Assembly (NCBI RefSeq): GCF_021018805.1
Contig: NW_026961090.1
Coordinates: 1 to 64,000 of the forward strand
Length of the DNA: 64,000 nucleotides
Origin: Prinia subflava
Lineage: Eukaryota; Chordata; Aves; Passeriformes; Cisticolidae
Reading direction: 5' to 3'
Made by a program: the position numbers and the translations under genes. The notes beneath the pieces are model-generated. The model was not told where the DNA came from. It worked only from the letters and a program-made list of their open reading frames with translations, and did no database searches. Positions within the stretch are counted from its first letter, which is position 1. Every line of letters begins with the position of its first letter. Of the stretch, positions 22,145-34,940 are shown in pieces.

Positions 22145-23526
22145 CATAAAGATTTGCTTTACAGAGTGAACTGTGATCTCTGCTTTTGGTTTCTATAGTT
22201 TGCTTTCTGGAGTTGATCAAAACACAAGTCTTGTCTGTTGTTTGTGTTCCCAAGAAATAGAGAAGCTGCTGAAGGTGCTTTCCTGCCTTTTGCAGTACCA
22301 GTTTACACTTTGCACATGTATGTGTTTTGCTTGTCACCAGACCACGAATAAAGGTGGGTACTTCCTAATTTGCTTGATTTCCATGAAAGAGCCATGTAAC
22401 AGAAACCTTTCCTTTGACACTCCACCGGTTGATGTTTCTCATGTCTATAGAGCAAGACCAAAGCTGTCACTGCCTAATTTGCTAAATTTCCATGAAAGAG
22501 CACTGTAACATAAAGCTTTGCTTTTCCGAGTGAACAGTGGTTTCTGCTTTTGGTTTCCATGGCTTGCTTTCTGGAGTTGATGAAAACACAAGTCATGTTA
22601 GTTGTTTGTGCTGCCAACCAGCAGAGAAGCTGCTGCAGACACTCCCTTGCCTTATCCATTACTGGCTTTTACGCTGCACCGGTTGGTGTCTTTCATGTCC
22701 ATAGAAGGAGAACTAAAGCTGTTACTGCCTAATTTACTAAGTTTCTGTGATAGAGCTACGTAACATAAAGATTTGCTTTACAGAGTGAACAGTGATCTCT
22801 GCTTTTGGTTTCTATAGTTTGCTTTCTGGAGTTGATCAAAACACAAGTCTTGTTAGTTGCTTGTGTTGCCAACCACCAGAGAAGCTGCTGCAGACACTTT
22901 CATGCCTTATGCTTTACTTGCTTACACTCTGTACCAGTTAGTGTTTCCCATGTCTATAGAGCAAGACCAAAGCTGGTATTGCCTAATTTGGTAGAGTTCC
23001 ATGTAAGAGCTATGTAACATAAAGATTTGCTTTACAGAGTGAACAGTGATCTCTGCTTTTGGTTTCTATAGTTTGCTTTCTGGAGTTGATCAAAACACAA
23101 GTCTTGTTAGTTGCTTGTGTTGCCAACCACCAGAGAAGCTGCTGCAGACACTTTCATGCCTTATGCTTTCTTTGCTTACACTCTGTACCAGTTAGTGTTT
23201 CCCATGTCTATAGAGCAAGACCAAAGCTGGTATTGCCTAATTTGATAGAGTTCCATGTAAGAGCTATGTAACATAAAGATTTGCTTTTCAGAGTGAACAG
23301 TGATCTCTGCTTTTGGTTTCCATGGCTTGCTTTCTGGAGTTGATGAAAACACAAGTCATGTTAGTTGTTTGTGCTGCCAACCAGCAGAGAAGCTGCTGCA
23401 GACACTCCCTTGCCTTATCCATTACTGGCTTTTACGCTGCACCGGTTGGTGTTTTTCATGTCCATAGAAGGAGAACTAAAGCTGTTACTGCCTAATTTAC
23501 TAAGTTTCTGTGATAGAGCTATGTAA
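22145..23526 (+). repeat. Block C B A A B (1382 bp)
   Basis: Starts: C 22145, B 22509, A 22764, A 23018, B 23272. This five-monomer order is the 5' part of the 2.4-kb repeat (505, 2906, 7560) and of the 3417-bp repeats (28107, 31524). It is the last C unit before a stretch of 5.6 kb with none. The B at 22509 has CTCCCTTGCC and a terminal TACGTA; the B at 23272 has GGTGTTTTTCATG. Confidence 0.87.
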
Positions 23527-25816
23527 CATAAAGATTTGCTTTACAGAGTGAACAGTGATCTCTGCTTTTGGTTTCTATGGTTTGCTTTCTGGAGTTGATC
23601 AAAACACAAGTCTTGTTAGTTGCTTGTGTTGCCAACCACCAGAGAAGCTGCTGCAGACACTTTCATGCCTTATGCTTTCTTTGCTTACACTCTGTACCAG
23701 TTAGTGTTTCCCATGTCTATAGAGCAAGACCAAAGCTGGTATTGCCTAATTTGATAGAGTTCCATGTAAGAGCTATGTAACATAAAGATTTGCTTTTCAG
23801 AGTGAACAGTGATCTCTGCTTTTGGTTTCCATGGCTTGCTTTCTGGAGTTGATGAAAACACAAGTCATGTTAGTTGTTTGTGCTGCCAACCAGCAGAGAA
23901 GCTGCTGCAGACACTCTCTTGCTTTATCCATTACTGGCTTTTACGCTGCACCGGTTGCTGTCTTTCATGTCCATAGAAGGAGAACTAAAGCTGTTACTGC
24001 CTAATTTACTAAGTTTCTGTGATAGAGCTACGTAACATAAAGATTTGCCTTACAGAGTGAACAGTGATCTCTGCTTTTGGTTTCTATAGTTTGCTTTCTG
24101 GAGTTGATCAAAACACAAGTCTTGTTAGTTGCTTGTGTTGCCAACCACCAGAGAAGCTGCTGCAGACACTTTCATGCCTTATGCTTTACTTGCTTACACT
24201 CTGTACCAGTTAGTGTTTCCCATGTCTATAGAGCAAGACCAAAGCTGTCACTGCCTAATTTGCTAAATTTCCATGAAAGAGCTATGTAACATAAAGATTT
24301 GCTTTACAGAGTGAACAGTGATCTCTGCTTTTGGTTTCCATGGCTTGCTTTCTGGAGTTGATGAAAACACAAGTCATGTTAGTTCTTTGTGCTGCCAATC
24401 AGCAGAGAAGCTGCTGCAGACCCTCTCTTGCCTTATCCATTACTGGCTTTTACGCTGCACCGGTTGGTGTTTTTCATGTCCATAGAAGGAGAACTAAAGC
24501 TGTTACTGCCTAATTTACTAAGTTTCTGTGATAGAGATATGTAACATAAAGATTTGCTTTACAGAGTGAACTGTGATCTCTGCTTTTGGTTTCTATAGTT
24601 TGCTTTCTGGAGTTGATCAAAACACAAGTCTTGTTAGTTGCTTGTGTTGCCAACCACCAGAGAAGCTGCTGCAGACACTTTCATGCCTTATGCTTTACTT
24701 GCTTACACTCTGTACCAGTTAGTGTTTCCCATGTCTATAGAGCAAGACCAAAGCTGTCACTGCCTAATTTGATAGAGTTCCATGTAAGAGCTATGTAACA
24801 TAAAGATTTGCTTTTCAGAGTGAACAGTGATCTCTGCTTTTGGTTTCCATGGCTTGCTTTCTGGAGTTGATGAAAACACAAGTCATGTTAGTTGTTTGTG
24901 CTGCCAACCAGCAGAGAAGCTGCTGCAGACACTCTCTTGCTTTATCCATTACTGGCTTTTACGCTGCACCGGTTGGTGTCTTTCATGTCCATAGAAGGAG
25001 AACTAAAGCTGTTACTGCCTAATTTACTAAGTTTCTGTGATAGAGCTATGTAACATAAAGATTTGCTTTACAGAGTGAACAGTGATCTCTGCTTTTGGTT
25101 TCTATAGTTTGCTTTCTGGAGTTGATCAAAACACAAGTCTTGTTAGTTGCTTGTGTTGCCAACCACCAGAGAAGCTGCTGCAGACACTTTCATGCCTTAT
25201 GCTTTACTTGCTTACACTCTGTACCAGTTAGTGTTTCCCATGTCTATAGAGCAAGACCAAAGCTGGTATTGCCTAATTTGGTAGAGTTCCATGTAAGAGC
25301 TATGTAACATAAAGATTTGCTTTACAGAGTGAACAGTGATCTCTGCTTTTGGTTTCTATAGTTTGCTTTCTGGAGTTGATCAAAACACAAGTCTTGTTAG
25401 TTGCTTGTGCTGCCAACCACCAGAGAAGCTGCTGCAGACACTTTCATGCCTTATGCTTTACTTGCTTACACTCTGTACCAGTTAGTGTTTCCCATGTCTA
25501 TAGAGCAAGACCAAAGCTGGTATTGCCTAATTTGGTAGAGTTCCATGTAAGAGCTATGTAACATAAAGATTTGCTTTTCAGAGTGAACAGTGATCTCTGC
25601 TTTTGGTTTCCATGGCTTGCTTTCTGGAGTTGATGAAAACACAAGTCATGTTAGTTGTTTGTGCTGCCAATCAGCAGAGAAGCTGCTGCAGACACTCTCT
25701 TGCCTTATCCATTACTGGCTTTTACGCTGCACCGGTTGGTGTCTTTCATGTCCATAGAAGGAGAACTAAAGCTGTTACTGCCTAATTTACTAAGTTTCTG
25801 TGACAGAGCTATGTAA
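23527..25816 (+). repeat. 2290-bp tandem repeat without C, copy 1 (A B A B A B A A B)
   Basis: Nine monomers at 23527 (A), 23781 (B), 24036, 24290, 24545, 24799, 25054, 25308 and 25562 (B). The next 2290 bp repeat the same order. Shared markers are TTAGTTCTTTG in the fourth monomer, a GATAGAGATATG junction after it, the TGTCACTGCC / TTGATAGAG combination in the fifth, GTGCTGCCAACCACC in the eighth and GTGACAGAGC at the end. Differences include ACCGGTTGCTG here (23781) against ACCGGTTGGTG there, and CCAACCACC (24036) against GGCAACCAGC. Confidence 0.9.
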
Positions 25817-28106
25817 CATAAAGATTTGCTTTACAGAGTGAACTGTGATCTCTGCTTTTGGTTTCTATGGTTTGCTTTCTGGAGTTGATCAAAACACAAG
25901 TCTTGTTAGTTGCTTGTGTTGCCAACCACCAGAGAAGCTGCTGCAGACACTTTCATGCCTTATGCTTTCTTTGCTTACACTCTGTACCAGTTAGTGTTTC
26001 CCATGTCTATAGAGCAAGACCAAAGCTGGTATTGCCTAATTTGATAGAGTTCCATGTAAGAGCTATGTAACATAAAGATTTGCTTTTCAGAGTGAACAGT
26101 GATCTCTGCTTTTGGTTTCCATGGCTTGCTTTCTGGAGTTGATGAAAACACAAGTCATGTTAGTTGTTTGTGCTGCCAACCAGCAGAGAAGCTGCTGCAG
26201 ACACTCTCTTGCTTTATCCATTACTGGCTTTTACGCTGCACCGGTTGGTGTCTTTCATGTCCATAGAAGGAGAACTAAAGCTGTTACTGCCTAATTTACT
26301 AAGTTTCTGTGATAGAGCTACGTAACATAAAGATTTGCCTTACAGAGTGAACAGTGATCTCTGCTTTTGGTTTCTATAGTTTGCTTTCTGGAGTTGATCA
26401 AAACACAAGTCTTGTTAGTTGCTTGTGTTGGCAACCAGCAGAGAAGCTGCTGCAGACACTTTCATGCCTTATGCTTTACTTGCTTACACTCTGTACCAGT
26501 TAGTGTTTCCCATGTCTATAGAGCAAGACCAAAGCTGTCACTGCCTAATTTGCTAAATTTCCATGAAAGAGCTATGTAACATAAAGATTTGCTTTACAGA
26601 GTGAACAGTGATCTCTGCTTTTGGTTTCCATGGCTTGCTTTCTGGAGTTGATGAAAACACAAGTCATGTTAGTTCTTTGTGCTGCCAATCAGCAGAGAAG
26701 CTGCTGCAGACCCTCTCTTGCCTTATCCATTACTGGCTTTTACGCTGCACCGGTTGGTGTTTTTCATGTCCATAGAAGGAGAACTAAAGCTGTTACTGCC
26801 TAATTTACTAAGTTTCTGTGATAGAGATATGTAACATAAAGATTTGCTTTACAGAGTGAACTGTGATCTCTGCTTTTGGTTTCTATAGTTTGCTTTCTGG
26901 AGTTGATCAAAACACAAGTCTTGTTAGTTGCTTGTGTTGCCAACCACCAGAGAAGCTGCTGCAGACACTTTCATGCCTTATGCTTTACTTGCTTACACTC
27001 TGTACCAGTTAGTGTTTCCCATGTCTATAGAGCAAGACCAAAGCTGTCACTGCCTAATTTGATAGAGTTCCATGTAAGAGCTATGTAACATAAAGATTTG
27101 CTTTTCCGAGTGAACAGTGATCTCTGCTTTTGGTTTCCATGGCTTGCTTTCTGGAGTTGATGAAAACACAAGTCATGTTAGTTGTTTGTGCTGCCAACCA
27201 GCAGAGAAGCTGCTGCAGACACTCTCTTGCTTTATCCATTACTGGCTTTTACGCTGCACCGGTTGGTGTCTTTCATGTCCATAGAAGGAGAACTAAAGCT
27301 GTTACTGCCTAATTTACTAAGTTTCTGTGATAGAGCTATGTAACATAAAGATTTGCTTTACAGAGTGAACAGTGATCTCTGCTTTTGGTTTCTATAGTTT
27401 GCTTTCTGGAGTTGATCAAAACACAAGTCTTGTTAGTTGCTTGTGTTGCCAACCACCAGAGAAGCTGCTGCAGACACTTTCATGCCTTATGCTTTACTTG
27501 CTTACACTCTGTACCAGTTAGTGTTTCCCATGTCTATAGAGCAAGACCAAAGCTGGTATTGCCTAATTTGGTAGAGTTCCATGTAAGAGCTATGTAACAT
27601 AAAGATTTGCTTTACAGAGTGAACAGTGATCTCTGCTTTTGGTTTCTATAGTTTGCTTTCTGGAGTTGATCAAAACACAAGTCTTGTTAGTTGCTTGTGC
27701 TGCCAACCACCAGAGAAGCTGCTGCAGACACTTTCATGCCTTATGCTTTACTTGCTTACACTCTGTACCAGTTAGTGTTTCCCATGTCTATAGAGCAAGA
27801 CCAAAGCTGGTATTGCCTAATTTGGTAGAGTTCCATGTAAGAGCTATGTAACATAAAGATTTGCTTTTCAGAGTGAACAGTGATCTCTGCTTTTGGTTTC
27901 CATGGCTTGCTTTCTGGAGTTGATGAAAACACAAGTCATGTTAGTTGTTTGTGCTGCCAATCAGCAGAGAAGCTGCTGCAGACACTCTCTTGCCTTATCC
28001 ATTACTGGCTTTTACGCTGCACCGGTTGGTGTCTTTCATGTCCATAGAAGGAGAACTAAAGCTGTTACTGCCTAATTTACTAAGTTTCTGTGACAGAGCT
28101 ATGTAA
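25817..28106 (+). repeat. 2290-bp tandem repeat without C, copy 2
   Basis: Starts: A 25817, B 26071, A 26326, B 26580, A 26835, B 27089, A 27344, A 27598, B 27852. The first A opens with GAACTGTGATC at about 25841-25850, the leader that normally follows a GTGACAGAGC B and introduces a C (as at 28107), and then continues as an A. This fits a crossover within the first ~90 bases of that monomer. The B at 27089 has a TTTTCCGAG leader although no C precedes it. Confidence 0.88.
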
Positions 28107-31100
28107 CATAAAGATTTGCTTTACAGAGTGAACTGTGATCTCTGCTTTTGGTTTCTATAGTTTGCTTTCTGGAGTTGATCAAAACACAAGTCTTGTCTGT
28201 TGTTTGTGTTCCCAAGAAATAGAGAAGCTGCTGAAGGTGCTTTCCTGCCTTTTGCAGTACCAGTTTACACTTTGCACATGTATGTGTTTTGCTTGTCACC
28301 AGACCACGAATAAAGGTGGGTACTTCCTAATTTGCTTGATTTCCATGAAAGAGCCATGTAACAGAAACCTTTCCTTTGACACTCCACCGGTTGATGTTTC
28401 TCATGTCTATAGAGCAAGACCAAAGCTGTCACTGCCTAATTTGCTAAATTTCCATGAAAGAGCACTGTAACATAAAGCTTTGCTTTTCCGAGTGAACAGT
28501 GGTTTCTGCTTTTGGTTTCCATGGCTTGCTTTCTGGAGTTGATGAAAACACAAGTCATGTTAGTTGTTTGTGCTGCCAACCAGCAGAGAAGCTGCTGCAG
28601 ACACTCCCTTGCCTTATCCATTACTGGCTTTTACGCTGCACCGGTTGGTGTCTTTCATGTCCATAGAAGGAGAACTAAAGCTGTTACTGCCTAATTTACT
28701 AAGTTTCTGTGATAGAGCTACGTAACATAAAGATTTGCTTTACAGAGTGAACAGTGATCTCTGCTTTTGGTTTCTATAGTTTGCTTTCTGGAGTTGATCA
28801 AAACACAAGTCTTGTTAGTTGCTTGTGTTGCCAACCACCAGAGAAGCTGCTGCAGACACTTTCATGCCTTATGCTTTACTTGCTTACACTCTGTACCAGT
28901 TAGTGTTTCCCATGTCTATAGAGCAAGACCAAAGCTGGTATTGCCTAATTTGGTAGAGTTCCATGTAAGAGCTATGTAACATAAAGATTTGCTTTACAGA
29001 GTGAACAGTGATCTCTGCTTTTGGTTTCTATGGTTTGCTTTCTGGAGTTGATCAAAACACAAGTCTTGTTAGTTGCTTGTGTTGCCAACCACCAGAGAAG
29101 CTGCTGCAGACACTTTCATGCCTTATGCTTTCTTTGCTTACACTCTGTACCAGTTAGTGTTTCCCATGTCTATAGAGCAAGACCAAAGCTGGTATTGCCT
29201 AATTTGATAGAGTTCCATGTAAGAGCTATGTAACATAAAGATTTGCTTTTCAGAGTGAACAGTGATCTCTGCTTTTGGTTTCCATGGCTTGCTTTCTGGA
29301 GTTGATGAAAACACAAGTCATGTTAGTTGTTTGTGCTGCCAACCAGCAGAGAAGCTGCTGCAGACACTCCCTTGCCTTATCCATTACTGGCTTTTACGCT
29401 GCACCGGTTGGTGTTTTTCATGTCCATAGAAGGAGAACTAAAGCTGTTACTGCCTAATTTACTAAGTTTCTGTGATAGAGCTATGTAACATAAAGATTTG
29501 CTTTACAGAGTGAACAGTGATCTCTGCTTTTGGTTTCTATGGTTTGCTTTCTGGAGTTGATCAAAACACAAGTCTTGTTAGTTGCTTGTGTTGCCAACCA
29601 CCAGAGAAGCTGCTGCAGACACTTTCATGCCTTATGCTTTCTTTGCTTACACTCTGTACCAGTTAGTGTTTCCCATGTCTATAGAGCAAGACCAAAGCTG
29701 GTATTGCCTAATTTGATAGAGTTCCATGTAAGAGCTATGTAACATAAAGATTTGCTTTTCAGAGTGAACAGTGATCTCTGCTTTTGGTTTCCATGGCTTG
29801 CTTTCTGGAGTTGATGAAAACACAAGTCATGTTAGTTGTTTGTGCTGCCAACCAGCAGAGAAGCTGCTGCAGACACTCTCTTGCTTTATCCATTACTGGC
29901 TTTTACGCTGCACCGGTTGGTGTCTTTCATGTCCATAGAAGGAGAACTAAAGCTGTTACTGCCTAATTTACTAAGTTTCTGTGATAGAGCTACGTAACAT
30001 AAAGATTTGCCTTACAGAGTGAACAGTGATCTCTGCTTTTGGTTTCTATAGTTTGCTTTCTGGAGTTGATCAAAACACAAGTCTTGTTAGTTGCTTGTGT
30101 TGGCAACCAGCAGAGAAGCTGCTGCAGACACTTTCATGCCTTATGCTTTACTTGCTTACACTCTGTACCAGTTAGTGTTTCCCATGTCTATAGAGCAAGA
30201 CCAAAGCTGTCACTGCCTAATTTGCTAAATTTCCATGAAAGAGCTATGTAACATAAAGATTTGCTTTACAGAGTGAACAGTGATCTCTGCTTTTGGTTTC
30301 CATGGCTTGCTTTCTGGAGTTGATGAAAACACAAGTCATGTTAGTTCTTTGTGCTGCCAATCAGCAGAGAAGCTGCTGCAGACCCTCTCTTGCCTTATCC
30401 ATTACTGGCTTTTACGCTGCACCGGTTGGTGTTTTTCATGTCCATAGAAGGAGAACTAAAGCTGTTACTGCCTAATTTACTAAGTTTCTGTGATAGAGAT
30501 ATGTAACATAAAGATTTGCTTTACAGAGTGAACTGTGATCTCTGCTTTTGGTTTCTATAGTTTGCTTTCTGGAGTTGATCAAAACACAAGTCTTGTTAGT
30601 TGCTTGTGTTGCCAACCACCAGAGAAGCTGCTGCAGACACTTTCATGCCTTATGCTTTACTTGCTTACACTCTGTACCAGTTAGTGTTTCCCATGTCTAT
30701 AGAGCAAGACCAAAGCTGGTATTGCCTAATTTGATAGAGTTCCATGTAAGAGCTATGTAACATAAAGATTTGCTTTTCAGAGTGAACAGTGATCTCTGCT
30801 TTTGGTTTCCATGGCTTGCTTTCTGGAGTTGATGAAAACACAAGTCATGTTAGTTGCTTGTGCTGCCAACCAGCAGAGAAGCTGCTGCAGACACTCTCTT
30901 GTCTTATCCATTACTTGCTTTTACGCTGCACCTTTGGTGTCTTTCATGTCCATAGAAGGAGAACTAAAGCTGTTACTGCCTAATTTACTAAGTTTCTGTG
31001 ATAGAGCTATGTAACATAAAGATTTGCTTTACAGAGTGAACAGTGATCTCTGCTTTTGGTTTCTATGGTTTGCTTTCTGGAGTTGATCAAAACACAAGTC

Positions 31101-31523
31101 TTGTTAGTTGCTTGTGCTGCCAACCACCAGAGAAGCTGCTGCAGACACTTTCATGCCTTATGCTTTACTTGCTTACACTCTGTACCAGTTAGTGTTTCCC
31201 ATGTCTATAGAGCAAGACCAAAGCTGGTATTGCCTAATTTGGTAGAGTTCCATGTAAGAGCTATGTAACATAAAGATTTGCTTTTCAGAGTGAACAGTGA
31301 TCTCTGCTTTTGGTTTCCATGGCTTGCTTTCTGGAGTTGATGAAAACACAAGTCATGTTAGTTGTTTGTGCTGCCAATCAGCAGAGAAGCTGCTGCAGAC
31401 ACTCTCTTGCCTTATCCATTACTGGCTTTTACGCTGCACCGGTTGGTGTCTTTCATGTCCATAGAAGGAGAACTAAAGCTGTTACTGCCTAATTTACTAA
31501 GTTTCTGTGACAGAGCTATGTAA
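28107..31523 (+). repeat. 3417-bp higher-order repeat, copy 1 (13 monomers)
   Basis: Order C B A A B A B A B A B' A B with starts 28107, 28471, 28726, 28980, 29234, 29489, 29743, 29998, 30252, 30507, 30761 (B'), 31015, 31269. The order is repeated exactly in the following 3417 bp. It reads as the C B A A B start of the 2.4-kb repeat, an inserted A B A B, and the A B' A B end. The copies differ at several monomers: 28980 (TTTCTTTGC here, TTTACTTGC in copy 2), 30507 (GGTATTGCC against TGTCACTGCC) and 31015 (GTGCTGCC against GTGTTGCC). Confidence 0.9.
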
Positions 31524-34500
31524 CATAAAGATTTGCTTTACAGAGTGAACTGTGATCTCTGCTTTTGGTTTCTATAGTTTGCTTTCTGGAGTTGATCAAA
31601 ACACAAGTCTTGTCTGTTGTTTGTGTTCCCAAGAAATAGAGAAGCTGCTGAAGGTGCTTTCCTGCCTTTTGCAGTACCAGTTTACACTTTGCACATGTAT
31701 GTGTTTTGCTTGTCACCAGACCACGAATAAAGGTGGGTACTTCCTAATTTGCTTGATTTCCATGAAAGAGCCATGTAACAGAAACCTTTCCTTTGACACT
31801 CCACCGGTTGATGTTTCTCATGTCTATAGAGCAAGACCAAAGCTGTCACTGCCTAATTTGCTAAATTTCCATGAAAGAGCACTGTAACATAAAGCTTTGC
31901 TTTTCCGAGTGAACAGTGGTTTCTGCTTTTGGTTTCCATGGCTTGCTTTCTGGAGTTGATGAAAACACAAGTCATGTTAGTTGTTTGTGCTGCCAACCAG
32001 CAGAGAAGCTGCTGCAGACACTCCCTTGCCTTATCCATTACTGGCTTTTACGCTGCACCGGTTGGTGTCTTTCATGTCCATAGAAGGAGAACTAAAGCTG
32101 TTACTGCCTAATTTACTAAGTTTCTGTGATAGAGCTACGTAACATAAAGATTTGCTTTACAGAGTGAACAGTGATCTCTGCTTTTGGTTTCTATAGTTTG
32201 CTTTCTGGAGTTGATCAAAACACAAGTCTTGTTAGTTGCTTGTGTTGCCAACCACCAGAGAAGCTGCTGCAGACACTTTCATGCCTTATGCTTTACTTGC
32301 TTACACTCTGTACCAGTTAGTGTTTCCCATGTCTATAGAGCAAGACCAAAGCTGGTATTGCCTAATTTGGTAGAGTTCCATGTAAGAGCTATGTAACATA
32401 AAGATTTGCTTTACAGAGTGAACAGTGATCTCTGCTTTTGGTTTCTATAGTTTGCTTTCTGGAGTTGATCAAAACACAAGTCTTGTTAGTTGCTTGTGTT
32501 GCCAACCACCAGAGAAGCTGCTGCAGACACTTTCATGCCTTATGCTTTACTTGCTTACACTCTGTACCAGTTAGTGTTTCCCATGTCTATAGAGCAAGAC
32601 CAAAGCTGGTATTGCCTAATTTGATAGAGTTCCATGTAAGAGCTATGTAACATAAAGATTTGCTTTTCAGAGTGAACAGTGATCTCTGCTTTTGGTTTCC
32701 ATGGCTTGCTTTCTGGAGTTGATGAAAACACAAGTCATGTTAGTTGTTTGTGCTGCCAACCAGCAGAGAAGCTGCTGCAGACACTCCCTTGCCTTATCCA
32801 TTACTGGCTTTTACGCTGCACCGGTTGGTGTTTTTCATGTCCATAGAAGGAGAACTAAAGCTGTTACTGCCTAATTTACTAAGTTTCTGTGATAGAGCTA
32901 TGTAACATAAAGATTTGCTTTACAGAGTGAACAGTGATCTCTGCTTTTGGTTTCTATGGTTTGCTTTCTGGAGTTGATCAAAACACAAGTCTTGTTAGTT
33001 GCTTGTGTTGCCAACCACCAGAGAAGCTGCTGCAGACACTTTCATGCCTTATGCTTTCTTTGCTTACACTCTGTACCAGTTAGTGTTTCCCATGTCTATA
33101 GAGCAAGACCAAAGCTGGTATTGCCTAATTTGATAGAGTTCCATGTAAGAGCTATGTAACATAAAGATTTGCTTTTCAGAGTGAACAGTGATCTCTGCTT
33201 TTGGTTTCCATGGCTTGCTTTCTGGAGTTGATGAAAACACAAGTCATGTTAGTTGTTTGTGCTGCCAACCAGCAGAGAAGCTGCTGCAGACACTCTCTTG
33301 CTTTATCCATTACTGGCTTTTACGCTGCACCGGTTGGTGTCTTTCATGTCCATAGAAGGAGAACTAAAGCTGTTACTGCCTAATTTACTAAGTTTCTGTG
33401 ATAGAGCTACGTAACATAAAGATTTGCCTTACAGAGTGAACAGTGATCTCTGCTTTTGGTTTCTATAGTTTGCTTTCTGGAGTTGATCAAAACACAAGTC
33501 TTGTTAGTTGCTTGTGTTGGCAACCAGCAGAGAAGCTGCTGCAGACACTTTCATGCCTTATGCTTTACTTGCTTACACTCTGTACCAGTTAGTGTTTCCC
33601 ATGTCTATAGAGCAAGACCAAAGCTGTCACTGCCTAATTTGCTAAATTTCCATGAAAGAGCTATGTAACATAAAGATTTGCTTTACAGAGTGAACAGTGA
33701 TCTCTGCTTTTGGTTTCCATGGCTTGCTTTCTGGAGTTGATGAAAACACAAGTCATGTTAGTTCTTTGTGCTGCCAATCAGCAGAGAAGCTGCTGCAGAC
33801 CCTCTCTTGCCTTATCCATTACTGGCTTTTACGCTGCACCGGTTGGTGTTTTTCATGTCCATAGAAGGAGAACTAAAGCTGTTACTGCCTAATTTACTAA
33901 GTTTCTGTGATAGAGATATGTAACATAAAGATTTGCTTTACAGAGTGAACTGTGATCTCTGCTTTTGGTTTCTATAGTTTGCTTTCTGGAGTTGATCAAA
34001 ACACAAGTCTTGTTAGTTGCTTGTGTTGCCAACCACCAGAGAAGCTGCTGCAGACACTTTCATGCCTTATGCTTTACTTGCTTACACTCTGTACCAGTTA
34101 GTGTTTCCCATGTCTATAGAGCAAGACCAAAGCTGTCACTGCCTAATTTGATAGAGTTCCATGTAAGAGCTATGTAACATAAAGATTTGCTTTTCAGAGT
34201 GAACAGTGATCTCTGCTTTTGGTTTCCATGGCTTGCTTTCTGGAGTTGATGAAAACACAAGTCATGTTAGTTGCTTGTGCTGCCAACCAGCAGAGAAGCT
34301 GCTGCAGACACTCTCTTGTCTTATCCATTACTTGCTTTTACGCTGCACCTTTGGTGTCTTTCATGTCCATAGAAGGAGAACTAAAGCTGTTACTGCCTAA
34401 TTTACTAAGTTTCTGTGATAGAGCTATGTAACATAAAGATTTGCTTTACAGAGTGAACAGTGATCTCTGCTTTTGGTTTCTATGGTTTGCTTTCTGGAGT

Positions 34501-34940
34501 TGATCAAAACACAAGTCTTGTTAGTTGCTTGTGTTGCCAACCACCAGAGAAGCTGCTGCAGACACTTTCATGCCTTATGCTTTATTTGCTTACACTCTGT
34601 ACCAGTTAGTGTTTCCCATGTCTATAGAGCAAGACCAAAGCTGGTATTGCCTAATTTGATAGAGTTCCATGTAAGAGCTATGTAACATAAAGATTTGCTT
34701 TTCAGAGTGAACAGTGATCTCTGCTTTTGTTTTCCATGGCTTGCTTTCTGGAGTTGATGAAAACACAAGTCATGTTAGTTCTTTGTGCTGCCAATCAGCA
34801 GAGAAGCTGCTGCAGACCCTCTCTTGCCTTATCCATTACTGGCTTTTACGCTGCACCGGTTGGTGTCTTTCATGTCCATAGAAGGAGAACTAAAGCTGTT
34901 ACTGCCTAATTTACTAAGTTTCTGTGATAGAGCTATGTAA
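31524..34940 (+). repeat. 3417-bp higher-order repeat, copy 2 (13 monomers)
   Basis: Starts: C 31524, B 31888, A 32143, A 32397, B 32651, A 32906, B 33160, A 33415, B 33669, A 33924, B' 34178, A 34432, B 34686. The last part, from inside the A at 33924, is also the beginning of the 4146-bp tandem duplication, so the two higher-order repeats overlap. The A at 34432 has TTTATTTGC and the B at 34686 has CTTTTGTTTTCC; both recur 4146 bp downstream at 38578 and 38832. Confidence 0.9.
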
